Source: Candidatus Adiutrix sp. (GTDB lineage: Bacteria > Desulfobacterota > Desulfarculia > Adiutricales > Adiutricaceae). Taken from it: DNA of 58,033 nt. Made by a program: the position numbers and the translations under genes. The stretch is taken from NCBI GenBank assembly GCA_031261565.1, contig JAISJK010000083.1:1-58033 (forward strand). Reading direction: 5' to 3'. The notes under the pieces are model-generated. The model was not told where the DNA came from. It worked only from the letters and a program-made list of their open reading frames with translations, and searched no databases. Below, piece after piece: positions 42,162-52,219 of the stretch (its first letter is position 1; every line of letters begins with the position of its first letter).

Positions 42162-44624
42162 ATGACCACTTGGTTGGCCCAGGTGGCGGTGGAGGCGGCC
42201 GTCACCGGGTTTTACACCTACCTGACGCCGCCGGAACTGGCTGACGCTCTAGAAATCGGACAGACGGTGCTGGTGCCGCTGGGAACCAGAGCGGTGATTG
42301 GCTATGTGCTGGATCTGAAGCAGTCGGACGGCCCGCCCTCGCCCCGTCTCAAACCCATCATCGAAATCATCCGGCCGGAACCGCTGTTCGGCCCTTCCCT
42401 GGCCCGTCTGATCAGTTTCATCTCCCATTACTATTTCTACCCGCCCGGCCTGTGCGCCAAAGAAATTCTGCCCGGCGGTCTGTCGCCCTCCCTTCAGAAA
42501 GTCGCTCTCCTGACCGATGTCGCCGGCCCAACCCCGCTGATCGGGGCCGAGGCCGAGTTGCTGGATCGCCTGAAGGCCGCCCCGGAAGGGCTGCCGGTGA
42601 CGGGGCTGAACCAGGAGGGTTTCAGCCCGGCCCTGAAGAAACTGATCGCCGCCGGCCGGGTGGCTTTCCGCCAGACCCTGGCTGGGCGGGGGGGGAAACC
42701 CGCTGGCCAGTGGTGGCTGGGCCCCGCCGCCGAGTTCCCAGCCGACCCGCCTCGTCTGGGGCCCAAGGAGCGATCATTGTGGGCCATGATGCAGGGCGGC
42801 CCGCCCCGGCCCCTGACCTATTACGCCACTTATCTGAAAAACCCGCTAAATCAGGCCCGCAGTCTGGCGGCCAAGGGGCTGGCTGTTTTGAGCCAGCGCG
42901 ATATTTTTCGAGATGATCCCGGCCGGGCCATTTATGCCCCCCCCCAGCCGGCTCCCACCCCCACCGCCCAGCAGTCGGTGGCCCTGGCAGCCATTGACCA
43001 GGCCCTGGAAGCCAAAAATTATCAAGGCTTTCTGCTCTTTGGGGTGACCGGTAGCGGCAAGACCGAGGTCTATCTGCAGGCTGCGGAGAAGACCCTGGCC
43101 GGGGGGCGGGAAGTCCTGTGGCTGGCCCCGGAAATCGCTCTGACCCTGGGCCTGGAGGGCCGTTTAAAGAGCCGTTTTTCCGAGGAAAAGGTGGCGGTGC
43201 TCCACTCGGGGCTGACCACGGCCCAGCGCCACGACCAGTGGCTGCGCATCCGGCGGGGGCTGGCCCCCATTGTGCTTGGCGCCCGCAGCGCTGTCTTCGC
43301 CCCCCTGGAGCATATTGGTCTGGTGGTGGTGGATGAGGAGCACGACTGGGCCTACAAGCAGGATGATGGGCTGCGCTACAACGGCCGCGACCTGGCCCGG
43401 CGGCGGGCGGCCGAGGCCGGGGCGGCTCTGGTGCTGGGCTCGGCCACGCCGTCATTCGAGAGTTATCAGGCCGCTCTGGACGGCCGTCTGACCCTGCTGA
43501 AAATGACCAGCCGACCGGGCCGGGCCGTGCTGCCGGAAGTGGAGCTCATCGACCAGGGGGCCGAGCCCTCTCGCCGACGGGAGGCCCTGAGCCCGCTGCT
43601 CAAAAAGCGCCTGGGCGACACCCTGGCCCGGGGCGAGCAGGCCCTCCTGTTCATTAACCGCCGGGGCCTGGCCAATCTGCCCATGTGCCTCAAGTGCGGC
43701 GAGGTGCTCAAGTGCCCCCACTGCAGCCGCAGCCTGACTCTACATGGGCCTGAGATCCAGGGTGAGCAGTTTTTCGCCCACGCCGAGCTCGGCCCGCACC
43801 AGGTGCTGATTTGCCACTCCTGCGGCTACCGGGCCCACCCGCCTCAGGCCTGCCCGGCCTGTTTTTCCCCCATTTTCCGCTATTTCGGGGTGGGCACTGA
43901 AAAACTGCTGGAACTGGCTGAAAAAGCTTTCCCCGAGATTCGGGGCAGTCGCCTGGACACTGACTCGGCCCGTCTAAAGGGCAGCTTGCAAAAAATCCTG
44001 GGCGGGTTTGCCCGGGGCGAGGCCAACCTGCTGGTGGGCACCCAGATGGCGGCCAAAGGCCACGATTTCCCCAATCTGACCCTGGTGGGGGTGGTGGACG
44101 CCGATTTGGGCTTAAATCTGCCTGACTTCCGGGCGGCCGAGCGCACCTTTCAACTGCTCAGTCAGGTTTCCGGCCGGGCTGGCCGGGCTGACCGGCCCGG
44201 AACCGTGCTGATCCAGACCCTGACGCCCGGGCACCCGGTGCTCCAGGCTGTGGCCGACCACGATTACGAGTCGTTTTTCACCTCGGAAATCGCTGTCCGG
44301 CGCGAATTGGGCTACCCACCTTTTCGTCGGCTGGCTCTAATTCACCTAAGCGGCCCGGACGAGCCGGAGCTGGTCAGGCTGGCCGAAAAGGCCCGAACCC
44401 TGGGCCGGCCCCTGGCTGAGGAGTGGGCGGGGTTGCAATTAATGGGCCCGGTGCCTTCCCCCCTGGCCCGCCTCAAAGACCGTTTCCGCTACCAGTTTCT
44501 GATCCGAGCCGACAGCGTGGCCCGGCGCCATCAGTTTCTGGAAAAATGGCTGCCCATCACCCGATCTTTATTGCCGGCCGGGATCCGGTTGACCGTGGAT
44601 ATCGATCCCTATAACCTTATGTAA
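42162..44624 (+). CDS. priA: Primosomal protein N' (replication restart helicase PriA)
   Basis: 3'-5' helicase that reloads DnaB at stalled forks. 820 residues. N-terminal 3'-DNA-binding domain, then [12 protein letters not shown] (Walker A, about 294), VVVDEEHDWAYKQDDGLRYN (DEEH box with the aromatic-rich loop), and GSATPSFES. Paired zinc motifs: CLKCGEVLKCPHC and CHSCGYR..PQACPAC. VGTQMAAKGHDFPN, then SQVSGRAGRADRPG as motif VI. Complete and typical. It ends 12 bp before the prenyltransferase gene. Confidence 0.97.
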   Translation: MTTWLAQVAVEAAVTGFYTYLTPPELADALEIGQTVLVPLGTRAVIGYVLDLKQSDGPPSPRLKPIIEIIRPEPLFGPSLARLISFISHYYFYPPGLCAKEILPGGLSPSLQKVALLTDVAGPTPLIGAEAELLDRLKAAPEGLPVTGLNQEGFSPALKKLIAAGRVAFRQTLAGRGGKPAGQWWLGPAAEFPADPPRLGPKERSLWAMMQGGPPRPLTYYATYLKNPLNQARSLAAKGLAVLSQRDIFRDDPGRAIYAPPQPAPTPTAQQSVALAAIDQALEAKNYQGFLLFGVTGSGKTEVYLQAAEKTLAGGREVLWLAPEIALTLGLEGRLKSRFSEEKVAVLHSGLTTAQRHDQWLRIRRGLAPIVLGARSAVFAPLEHIGLVVVDEEHDWAYKQDDGLRYNGRDLARRRAAEAGAALVLGSATPSFESYQAALDGRLTLLKMTSRPGRAVLPEVELIDQGAEPSRRREALSPLLKKRLGDTLARGEQALLFINRRGLANLPMCLKCGEVLKCPHCSRSLTLHGPEIQGEQFFAHAELGPHQVLICHSCGYRAHPPQACPACFSPIFRYFGVGTEKLLELAEKAFPEIRGSRLDTDSARLKGSLQKILGGFARGEANLLVGTQMAAKGHDFPNLTLVGVVDADLGLNLPDFRAAERTFQLLSQVSGRAGRADRPGTVLIQTLTPGHPVLQAVADHDYESFFTSEIAVRRELGYPPFRRLALIHLSGPDEPELVRLAEKARTLGRPLAEEWAGLQLMGPVPSPLARLKDRFRYQFLIRADSVARRHQFLEKWLPITRSLLPAGIRLTVDIDPYNLM

Positions 44625-44636
44625 CGAGATAAAATA

Positions 44637-45554
44637 ATGATTAAAACGTCTGTTTTAAAGGCCTGGTGGCAGGCGGCCCGGCCGCCCTTTTACGTGGCCA
44701 CCCTCATCCCCCTCAGCCTGGGCTTCACCGCTGCGCTCAAACTCACCGGCTCCGGCCGCTGGGGACTTTTCGCTTTAATCCTCTTCGGCTCCTTTGTCAT
44801 CCATCTGGCCACCAACCTGGCCAATGATCTGTTTGACCATATCCAGGGGGTTGACGATGGCCCCAATATCGGCGGCTCCCGGGTCATCCAGGAGGGCAAG
44901 ATCACCCCCCGATCTCTAAAACTGGCCCTGGCGGCTCTCTACAGTCTCGGCCTGGTGGCGGCCCTGCTGATCATCCATATCTCCGGGCAAAAAATGCTCT
45001 GGGCTCTGATTATCTTCGCCGCCCTGTCCAGCTTTTTCTACGTGGCCCCGCCGGTCAAATACGGCCACCGGGCCCTGGGCGAACTCTTTGTCTTCCTCAA
45101 TATGGGCCTAATCATGACCGCCGGCACTTTCTGGGCCCTGACCAGCCAGCCCTGGGCTGACCCCTTGAGCCTCCGGGTGCTGGCCCTGGCCCTGCCAGTG
45201 GCCTTTATGGTGGCTGGCATCCTCTATTACCAGAGCCTGCCGGAAATCGACACCGACCTGGCCGCCGGGAAGCACACCCTGGCCAACCGGCTGGGCCGCA
45301 GCCGGGCCGCCTTGGTCTTCGGCCTCTGGTGGCCCCTGGTCTGGCTCCTGATGCTCAACCTTTGGCTGGCCGGTCTGGCCGCCTGGCCGGCCGCTCTGGG
45401 GCCGCTGACCGCCCCCCTTCACCTGGCGGCCGTCAAAAAAATCAGGGCGGCCGGCCAGGACGACTGGCTGGGGCTTGACGCTCACGGCCACCTGATCCGC
45501 AAGCTCTACTTTGCCAATGGCCTCCTCCTGATCCTGGCCGTAGCCCTGAACTAA
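44637..45554 (+). CDS. menA: UbiA-family prenyltransferase, probable 1,4-dihydroxy-2-naphthoate prenyltransferase (MenA-like)
   Basis: Integral membrane prenyltransferase of 305 residues with about nine hydrophobic helices. The first Asp-rich prenyl-diphosphate motif is NLANDLFDHIQGVD and the second is LPEIDTDLAAGKHTLANRLG. The start KAWWQAARPPFYVATLIPLS resembles MenA (..aaRp.tl..s..P). The reaction would attach a polyprenyl chain to dihydroxynaphthoate for menaquinone, fitting an anaerobic respirer. Other UbiA members share these motifs, and no other men gene is here to confirm the substrate. Confidence 0.8.
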   Translation: MIKTSVLKAWWQAARPPFYVATLIPLSLGFTAALKLTGSGRWGLFALILFGSFVIHLATNLANDLFDHIQGVDDGPNIGGSRVIQEGKITPRSLKLALAALYSLGLVAALLIIHISGQKMLWALIIFAALSSFFYVAPPVKYGHRALGELFVFLNMGLIMTAGTFWALTSQPWADPLSLRVLALALPVAFMVAGILYYQSLPEIDTDLAAGKHTLANRLGRSRAALVFGLWWPLVWLLMLNLWLAGLAAWPAALGPLTAPLHLAAVKKIRAAGQDDWLGLDAHGHLIRKLYFANGLLLILAVALN

Positions 45555-45578
45555 TTTCCAAAAAAAAGAATCCGGCGC

Positions 45579-45606
45579 TTGACATGCCTCGGACAATGGT
45601 TATATT
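45579..45606 (+). promoter_or_regulatory. Sigma-70-type promoter of groES-groEL
   Basis: A consensus TTGACA (45579-45584) and TATATT (45601-45606) are spaced 16 bp, with an A-rich run just upstream. The CIRCE operator starts nine bases after the -10 box, as expected for HrcA repression. Confidence 0.8.
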
Positions 45607-45614
45607 TTTACCCG

Positions 45615-45641
45615 TTAGCAGACTGGCATTGAGAGTGCTAA
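45615..45641 (+). promoter_or_regulatory. CIRCE operator (HrcA-binding site)
   Basis: The 9-9-9 inverted repeat has TTAGCAGAC, a 9-base spacer and GAGTGCTAA. The right arm is the exact consensus; the left arm deviates at two bases from TTAGCACTC. It overlies the transcription start of groES, so HrcA would repress the operon until heat stress. Confidence 0.88.
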
Positions 45642-45703
45642 TTTTTCAGCCCCGGTTTTCTGAGGCTTAATCTGAGAGAAGCATTGCGAAAGGAGCAATC
45701 AAC

Positions 45704-45994
45704 ATGAACGTTCGTCCTTTGTCGGACCGCGTCCTGGTCAAGCGCCTGGATGAAGAAGAAAAAACTAAAGGCGGCATTATCATTCCCGACACCGCCAAGG
45801 AAAAGCCGCAGCAAGGCCGGGTCGTGGCCATTGGCGATGGTAAACTTCTAGATAACGGCAACCGCGTTCAACCGGCGGTCAAAGTCGGCGAAGTGGTTCT
45901 CTTCGGCAAATATTCCGGCACGGAAATCAAAGTCGATGGTGAGGAATACCTGATTCTGCGCGAAGACGACATCTTTGGCGTTTTCGGCCAATAA
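45704..45994 (+). CDS. groES: Co-chaperonin GroES
   Basis: Heptameric lid of the GroEL chaperonin. 96 residues, starting [20 protein letters not shown], with the mobile-loop segment [17 protein letters not shown] and the end [17 protein letters not shown]. Controlled by the promoter and CIRCE upstream; 37 bp before groEL. AAAGGAG precedes the ATG. Confidence 0.98.
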   Translation: MNVRPLSDRVLVKRLDEEEKTKGGIIIPDTAKEKPQQGRVVAIGDGKLLDNGNRVQPAVKVGEVVLFGKYSGTEIKVDGEEYLILREDDIFGVFGQ

Positions 45995-46016
45995 CCGTTA
46001 TTACAGAAAGTTTTAA

Positions 46017-47687
<1,671 letters not shown>

Positions 47688-47715
47688 GATCGCCCCGTCT
47701 TTTAGCCGATATTCC

Positions 47716-47754
47716 AACGGCCGGGCCAGCCAACTGCTGGCCTGGCCGTTTTTT
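47716..47754 (+). terminator. Intrinsic terminator after groEL
   Basis: Stem AACGGCCGGGCCAGC (47716-47730) and GCTGGCCTGGCCGTT (47736-47750), one G-T wobble, 5-base loop, then a run of T (to 47754). It lies 29 bp after the groEL stop. Confidence 0.92.
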
Positions 47755-47763
47755 ATATCCCTA

Positions 47764-49164
47764 TCAGCACCGCCTCTTTAAGAGCCGGAAACCGGCATAA
47801 ACCAAGATCACCCAAATGGGCACGGCCACCACAGCTCTGACCATGCCTAAATCAGGGGTGGCCATCGCGCCCACGATAAAGAGGGTGGTCGCCAGACATA
47901 GATAATTGCTGAAAGGATACCCTGGGGACGGGAAGATGGTTCGATGCTGGTGATTGATCATATATTGCCTGAATTTCAAGTGGGCCAGGCTGATCATGGC
48001 CCAGTTGATGACCAGGGCGGCCACCACCACGCTCATGGCCACCTGGAAGGCGTCAATCCAGGCCGGCAGGAAGTAGTTGAGAGGCACCACCAAAAAAGTC
48101 AGGACGCCCGAGAGGAGCATGGCCGGGCCAGGCACACCCCGGCTGTCTGTTTTATTGAACAATTTAGGCGCATTGCCCTGAAGGGCCAAACCGTAGAGCA
48201 TCCGGCTATTGCAATAGACGCAACTGTTGTAGACCGACAGAGCGGCCGTCAGCACCACGAAATTAAGAGTTCCGGCGACCGCCTTGAAACCGATGCGGTC
48301 AAAAATCATGACGAAGGGGCTGTCGGTGGGATGCAAATTGCTCCAGTGATACAGCGACAGCAAAACAACCAAAATACCGATGTAGAAACACAAGATGCGG
48401 TAAATGACCTGATTGACCGCCTGCGGAATAACCTCCTGCGGGTTGTCGGCCTCGGCGGCGGTTATGCCGATCAGTTCCAGGCCGCCAAAGGCGAAGGTTA
48501 TGATCGGCACAGCCAGGAGCAAACCTTTCAAACCATTGGGAAAGAACCCGCCATAGGCCGGATCGCCGGCGTGTTCGCCTGTTGTGGGAGTTTGCCATAA
48601 ATTTTTTAACCCGGAGCCGGGGGCCAGCTCAGGATTCAGTAAAAGGATATAGGCGCCGATACAGATCATGGAGGCTAGAGCGGCCAGCTTGATAATGGCG
48701 AACCAGAATTCCATCTCCCCAAAAGCCTTGACCGTGGCCAGATTGATGGCGTTGATAAGCACAAAAAAAATGAGCGCGGAGACCCAGGTAGCCAGACCGG
48801 GAAACCAGTATTGCATATAAGCGGCCACGGCCGTCAATTCGGACACGGCTACCATAACGTAGAGAATCCAGTAATTCCAGCCAGCCAAAAACCCCGGAAA
48901 TTCACCCCAATATTTATAGGCGAAATAGCTGAAGGATCCGGCTTTAGGCTCCTCGGTATCCATTTCACCCAATTGGCGCATGATCAAAAAGGCCAGCAGA
49001 CCGGCCAGGGCGTAACCTAGGATGACTGAGGGTCCAGCCACAAAAATGGCCCCGCCCGTGCCCAAAAACAAACCGGTGCCTACAGCGCCACCCAAGGCAA
49101 TGAGTTGGATGTGACGATTTTTCAGCCCCCGTTTCAGGCTCCCTTCCTGAACTTCTCTAATCAT
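47764..49164 (-). CDS. Amino acid permease of the APC superfamily (AAT/GABA-proline permease type)
   Basis: A 466-residue proton-coupled transporter with twelve hydrophobic helices. The start LKRGLKNRHIQLIALGGAVG followed by TGLFLGTGGAIFVAGPSVIL is the AAT-family signature (helix 1 with the unwound Gly-rich amino-acid site). MRQLGEMDTEEPKAGSFSYFA marks helix 2-3, and SVYNSCVYCNSRMLYGLA helix 8. Relatives carry Pro, Phe, D-Ala/Ser, GABA or Lys; the substrate cannot be told here. The gene starts nine bases after the TSCPD gene ends, so the two are co-transcribed. Confidence 0.92.
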   Translation of the reverse strand: MIREVQEGSLKRGLKNRHIQLIALGGAVGTGLFLGTGGAIFVAGPSVILGYALAGLLAFLIMRQLGEMDTEEPKAGSFSYFAYKYWGEFPGFLAGWNYWILYVMVAVSELTAVAAYMQYWFPGLATWVSALIFFVLINAINLATVKAFGEMEFWFAIIKLAALASMICIGAYILLLNPELAPGSGLKNLWQTPTTGEHAGDPAYGGFFPNGLKGLLLAVPIITFAFGGLELIGITAAEADNPQEVIPQAVNQVIYRILCFYIGILVVLLSLYHWSNLHPTDSPFVMIFDRIGFKAVAGTLNFVVLTAALSVYNSCVYCNSRMLYGLALQGNAPKLFNKTDSRGVPGPAMLLSGVLTFLVVPLNYFLPAWIDAFQVAMSVVVAALVINWAMISLAHLKFRQYMINHQHRTIFPSPGYPFSNYLCLATTLFIVGAMATPDLGMVRAVVAVPIWVILVYAGFRLLKRRC

Positions 49165-49173
49165 GAACCCTGC

Positions 49174-49443
49174 TTATTGTATTTTTTTTTGAGTTTTCCT
49201 GGGCAGATATTTTTTAAGCGCTTTCGCCAGTTGATCCGGACAGGAAGTCGCCCGGCGACCGCACTTTATCCCCGCCAAAAGCTCCACAACTTCAGCAATA
49301 TTGCGGCCCTCAGCGAGGCGGGCCAAACCCTGCAGATTGCCGTCGCACCCCTTCTCAAAGTGGATATCGTGAACGACATCACCGTCTATTTCAAATTCTA
49401 TATGGGTTGAGCAAACCTTTTTGGGTGAATATGTATGCTTCAT
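49174..49443 (-). CDS. TSCPD-domain protein (TIGR03905 type)
   Basis: An 89-residue protein with the family hallmarks: N-terminal YSPKKVCSTHIEFEIDGDV, HFEKGCDGNLQGLARLAEGR, then LAGIKCGRRATSCPDQLAKAL, whose TSCPD pentapeptide names the domain. The conserved Cys set (Cys11, Cys33, Cys61, Cys68) suggests metal or redox function. The domain also forms the C-terminal end of some class II ribonucleotide reductases, while the role of the stand-alone form is not known to me. It lies between a small secreted-protein gene (12 bp) and the amino acid permease (nine bp). Confidence 0.88.
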   Translation of the reverse strand: MKHTYSPKKVCSTHIEFEIDGDVVHDIHFEKGCDGNLQGLARLAEGRNIAEVVELLAGIKCGRRATSCPDQLAKALKKYLPRKTQKKIQ

Positions 49444-49455
49444 TATGACACCTGG

Positions 49456-49734
49456 CTATCTTTCGGCACCGCCGGATTCCGCCCTGTTATCCGCATTGTT
49501 ATCCGCCGGCCCTGTCCATTTATAGTCGCGCTTCAACTGCTGATCATCTCGGTAATCCGAGCGTTCATCCTGTCGGTCATCCTGGTGGCGGGGTTGATGA
49601 GACTGTTCTGGATCGGCCTGATGATAGCCAGGGCCCTGCCACTGCTCCTCAGCCAGGGCCACCCCATTACCGCCAAGGCCAGGAACCATTAAGAACATTA
49701 AAGTAAACGCGATAATAGGCAAACAATAATTCAT
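49456..49734 (-). CDS. Small secreted Asp/Gln/Arg-rich protein
   Basis: From ATG 49734 (preceded by AAAGG) the 92-residue product has a signal peptide MNYCLPIIAFTLMFLMVPGL, with cleavage likely after GVALA. The 65-residue mature part is highly charged and looks disordered (RHQDDRQDERSDYRDDQQLK). No family recognised. A 28-codon extension upstream in the same frame is possible but leaves the signal peptide internal. It appears to be the first gene of a three-gene unit with the TSCPD protein and amino acid permease. The opposite strand here is also open and hydrophobic, so the coding call is not certain. Confidence 0.55.
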   Translation of the reverse strand: MNYCLPIIAFTLMFLMVPGLGGNGVALAEEQWQGPGYHQADPEQSHQPRHQDDRQDERSDYRDDQQLKRDYKWTGPADNNADNRAESGGAER

Positions 49735-49858
49735 GATTTTAAACCTTTCAAAACAACCTGGATTCCCTCCATCTGCTGAAATAATGAAATAACTCCACCT
49801 TGAAATTTTTAGGGACAAGCCCTATTATTGGGCGGGTATGCAAATGTTAAGGTTAAAT

Positions 49859-49934
49859 TGGTGGGCGGTAAGGGATTTGAACCCTTGACTCCCAGCTTGT
49901 AAGGCTGATACTCTAGCCGCTGAGTTAACCGCCC
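49859..49934 (-). tRNA. tRNA-Val (anticodon UAC)
   Basis: On the minus strand the acceptor stem GGGCGGT/ACCGCCC, D-stem ACTC/GAGT, anticodon stem TCAGC/GCTGG with loop CTTACAA (anticodon TAC), variable loop GAGTC and T-arm AAGGG TTCAAAT CCCTT all pair. CCA is encoded. Anticodon UAC reads GUA/GUG and marks valine. Confidence 0.95.
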
Positions 49935-49991
49935 AGAAATTAATGAATTAATATACAATAAACTGGCTCAGGAAAGCAATAGAGGCCCCTA

Positions 49992-51263
49992 ATGGAATTT
50001 CTAAAATCGGCCAGGGCGCGCACGATAGCCGCCACCAGAGAAATGCGGCGGACGGTGGCCGAGATCATTGAGGAGGTTCAGGCCAATGGCGATGAGGCTA
50101 TCCGGCGTTACAACCGAAAATTTGACGGCTGTGACCGGCCGGCCCTCCGGGTCAGCCGTGAGGAAACAGAGACGGCCTATCGAGAGGTTTCCGGGAGCGA
50201 TCTGGCTGATTTGCGCCAGGCCGCTCACAATATTCGACAGTTTGCCGAGGCCCAAAAAGCCACCCTCACCAGCCTGCCGGCTGTCTCCCCGATCCCTGGC
50301 CTGACCATTGGCCACCGGGTCATTCCCGTCCGCTCCTGTTGCGGCTATGTGCCCGGCGGTGGCTACCCCCTGTATTCCACGGCCCTGATGCTGGCCATTC
50401 CGGCCCAAGTGGCCGGGGTTCCCAGAGTGACGGCTTGCTCCCCGGCCCTGAAAGGCAGTTCTCGTATCCACCCCAAAACCCTGGTGGCCCTCGACTTGGC
50501 TGGGGTGGATGAAATTTACGTGGTGGGAGGGGCTCAGGCCGTGGCCGCCTTTTCTTTCGGCACTGAGCAGATCCGGCCGGTGGATTTGATCGTCGGCCCG
50601 GGCAACAGCTATGTCACCGAGGCCAAGCGCCAGTGTTACGGCCAGGTGGGCATTGACTTTGTGGCCGGCCCCAGCGAAATTATGGTCATTGCCGACCACA
50701 CCGCCGACCCGGAGGTCATCGCTGCGGATCTCCTGGCCCAAAGCGAGCATGATCTCCTGGCCCAGGGCCTGTTGGTGACCATTGACCGCGCTTTGGGCCG
50801 GCTGGTGCTGGAGGCGGTGGAGAGACAACTGACCACACTGGCCACGGCCGCCATCGCCCGCCGCTCCTGGGCTGATTATGGAGAGGTGGCTGTTGCGGAC
50901 AACCTGGAGGAGGTCGTGGCCTACGCCAATGACCGCGCCCCGGAACATCTGGAAATACAGGTGGAGGACAACGAAACCCTGGCCGGGCGGCTCTATAATT
51001 ACGGCTCTCTGTTTATCGGCCAATACTCGGCCGAGGTCTTCGGGGATTACGCCTCCGGCCCCAATCACGCCCTGCCCACTCTGCGGGCCGCCCGCTACAC
51101 CGGCGGGGTCTGGGTGGGCACTTTTTTAAAAACCTGCACCCACCAGACGCTAGACCGGGAGGCCCTCCCGGCTCTGGCCCCCCTGGTGGCCCGCCTGGCC
51201 CGGGGGGAAGGTCTGGTCGCCCACGCCCTGGCCGCCGAGCTCCGCCTGAAAAAATTTAAATAA
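49992..51263 (+). CDS. hisD: Histidinol dehydrogenase
   Basis: Zinc enzyme for the last two oxidation steps of histidine synthesis (L-histidinol to L-histidine, two NAD). 423 residues. RSCCGYVPGGGYPLYSTALM holds the substrate loop, GVDEIYVVGGAQAVAAFSFG and VGPGNSYVTEAKRQ the NAD region, GIDFVAGPSEIMVIAD the middle signature, LLAQSEHD the zinc/catalytic Glu-His, and NDRAPEHLEIQVED and GDYASGPNHALPT the closing motifs. All are intact. No other his gene is adjacent. Confidence 0.97.
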   Translation: MEFLKSARARTIAATREMRRTVAEIIEEVQANGDEAIRRYNRKFDGCDRPALRVSREETETAYREVSGSDLADLRQAAHNIRQFAEAQKATLTSLPAVSPIPGLTIGHRVIPVRSCCGYVPGGGYPLYSTALMLAIPAQVAGVPRVTACSPALKGSSRIHPKTLVALDLAGVDEIYVVGGAQAVAAFSFGTEQIRPVDLIVGPGNSYVTEAKRQCYGQVGIDFVAGPSEIMVIADHTADPEVIAADLLAQSEHDLLAQGLLVTIDRALGRLVLEAVERQLTTLATAAIARRSWADYGEVAVADNLEEVVAYANDRAPEHLEIQVEDNETLAGRLYNYGSLFIGQYSAEVFGDYASGPNHALPTLRAARYTGGVWVGTFLKTCTHQTLDREALPALAPLVARLARGEGLVAHALAAELRLKKFK

Positions 51264-51327
51264 CAGCCTTTTATGGAGTTGTGTTATGATCAGAATTAAG
51301 ATTTTTTAGCCACCGGAGAAAATATTT

Positions 51328-51840
51328 ATGTTGGGTCTTTTATCGGAAAAAAAATTCTATAACGCTTTAACCGAGATGAGGAAGGCGCTGGAGGTGTCCA
51401 TGGAGCTGGGCATGGCCGGCCTGGACGAACGCTTTCAAAAAAACGAACGCCAGGAGCGCCGCAACCGGGCGGCCCTGGAAAATATGATTGACGAGCACGA
51501 AACCATGCTGGGAATTTTACGGCAACTTTTGGAGCAGTCCCCGCCCACGGCCGCGCTGTTATCTTTCGCGGAAAGTTTCGCCCTCTGGCGGCTGGCCGCC
51601 CCTCCCGCCAAGGAATTTGAGATTCTGGCCGACAAGCTTGACGCCCTTTTGAATATCTTTGGCCTGAAACTGATTTCAGAAACAGGGGTGCCCTTTGACC
51701 CGGCCAGCCATGAGGCCTGTCACGTCCGCTTTGACCCGGAGCAGCCTGAAAATTCTGTCCTGGAAATCATCCAGCCCGGCTTCGTTTCACAGGGAAGAGT
51801 TCTGCGCTACGCGACCGTGGTGGTGAACCGCCATGATTGA
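51328..51840 (+). CDS. GrpE-like nucleotide exchange factor (divergent)
   Basis: A 170-residue protein. The C-terminal half follows the GrpE pattern: KLISETGVPFDPASHEAC, then DPEQPENSVLEIIQPGF, then GRVLRYATVVVNR, corresponding to GrpE's FDP..H.A......t...v...GY...g.vlRpA.V.V. The N-terminal half is a long helix (NERQERRNRAALENMIDEHE), as in GrpE, but the usual sequence is not conserved. It begins an operon in which it overlaps a J-like gene (8 bp) and precedes an Hsp70 gene, which strongly supports an exchange-factor role for that Hsp70. Confidence 0.8.
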   Translation: MLGLLSEKKFYNALTEMRKALEVSMELGMAGLDERFQKNERQERRNRAALENMIDEHETMLGILRQLLEQSPPTAALLSFAESFALWRLAAPPAKEFEILADKLDALLNIFGLKLISETGVPFDPASHEACHVRFDPEQPENSVLEIIQPGFVSQGRVLRYATVVVNRHD

Positions 51841-52219
51841 ATCAGCCTACGAAACATTGCGGGTCTCCCGCCAAGCCGGGCCGGAGGAGGTGCGCCGCGC
51901 CTTTGTGCGCCTGGTGCGCCGCTATCCACCGGAACATTTCCCCGAGAAATTTTCCCAAATTCATGACGCCTATCGCCAGTTGAGCCTTGATGACGCTTCC
52001 ATCACGGATATCATCAACAAGGTTTCGATAATGAAAACACCAGTGGAACTGGCCGGCTTCCTCTGGGGCGACCGCAGAGAGCTAAAATTCACCGGAGAAG
52101 CCGTCGAGCTGGAGGATCTGGAGCCTCTTTTATCGGCCCGGCCGAAGACCGCCGAGTTGGATCAAATTTTGGAGACCATTGATGTCTCGACAATCAAATG
52201 GAGAAGAGGGCCACAATGA
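51833..52219 (+). CDS. J-domain-like protein lacking the HPD motif
   Basis: A 128-residue protein whose first 60 residues fit a J-domain in layout: SAYETLRVSRQAGPEEVRRA, FVRLVRRYPPEHFPEKFSQI, HDAYRQLS. At the place of the usual His-Pro-Asp it has Tyr-Pro-Pro-Glu, so it should not stimulate Hsp70 by the standard route. The last 65 residues (LWGDRRELKFTGEAVELEDL) match no domain I know. The start lies inside the grpE-like gene, and the stop is shared with the Hsp70 ATG (ATGA), so these three proteins are made together. It may act as an adaptor or an inhibitor of the Hsp70. Confidence 0.7.
   Translation: MIESAYETLRVSRQAGPEEVRRAFVRLVRRYPPEHFPEKFSQIHDAYRQLSLDDASITDIINKVSIMKTPVELAGFLWGDRRELKFTGEAVELEDLEPLLSARPKTAELDQILETIDVSTIKWRRGPQ

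Noticed and set aside
49435-49692. Hydrophobic 85-residue plus-strand ORF
   Set aside because: It mirrors the small secreted-protein gene, which has a better signal peptide and operon context. The hydrophobic stretch is the complement of Asp/Gln codons.
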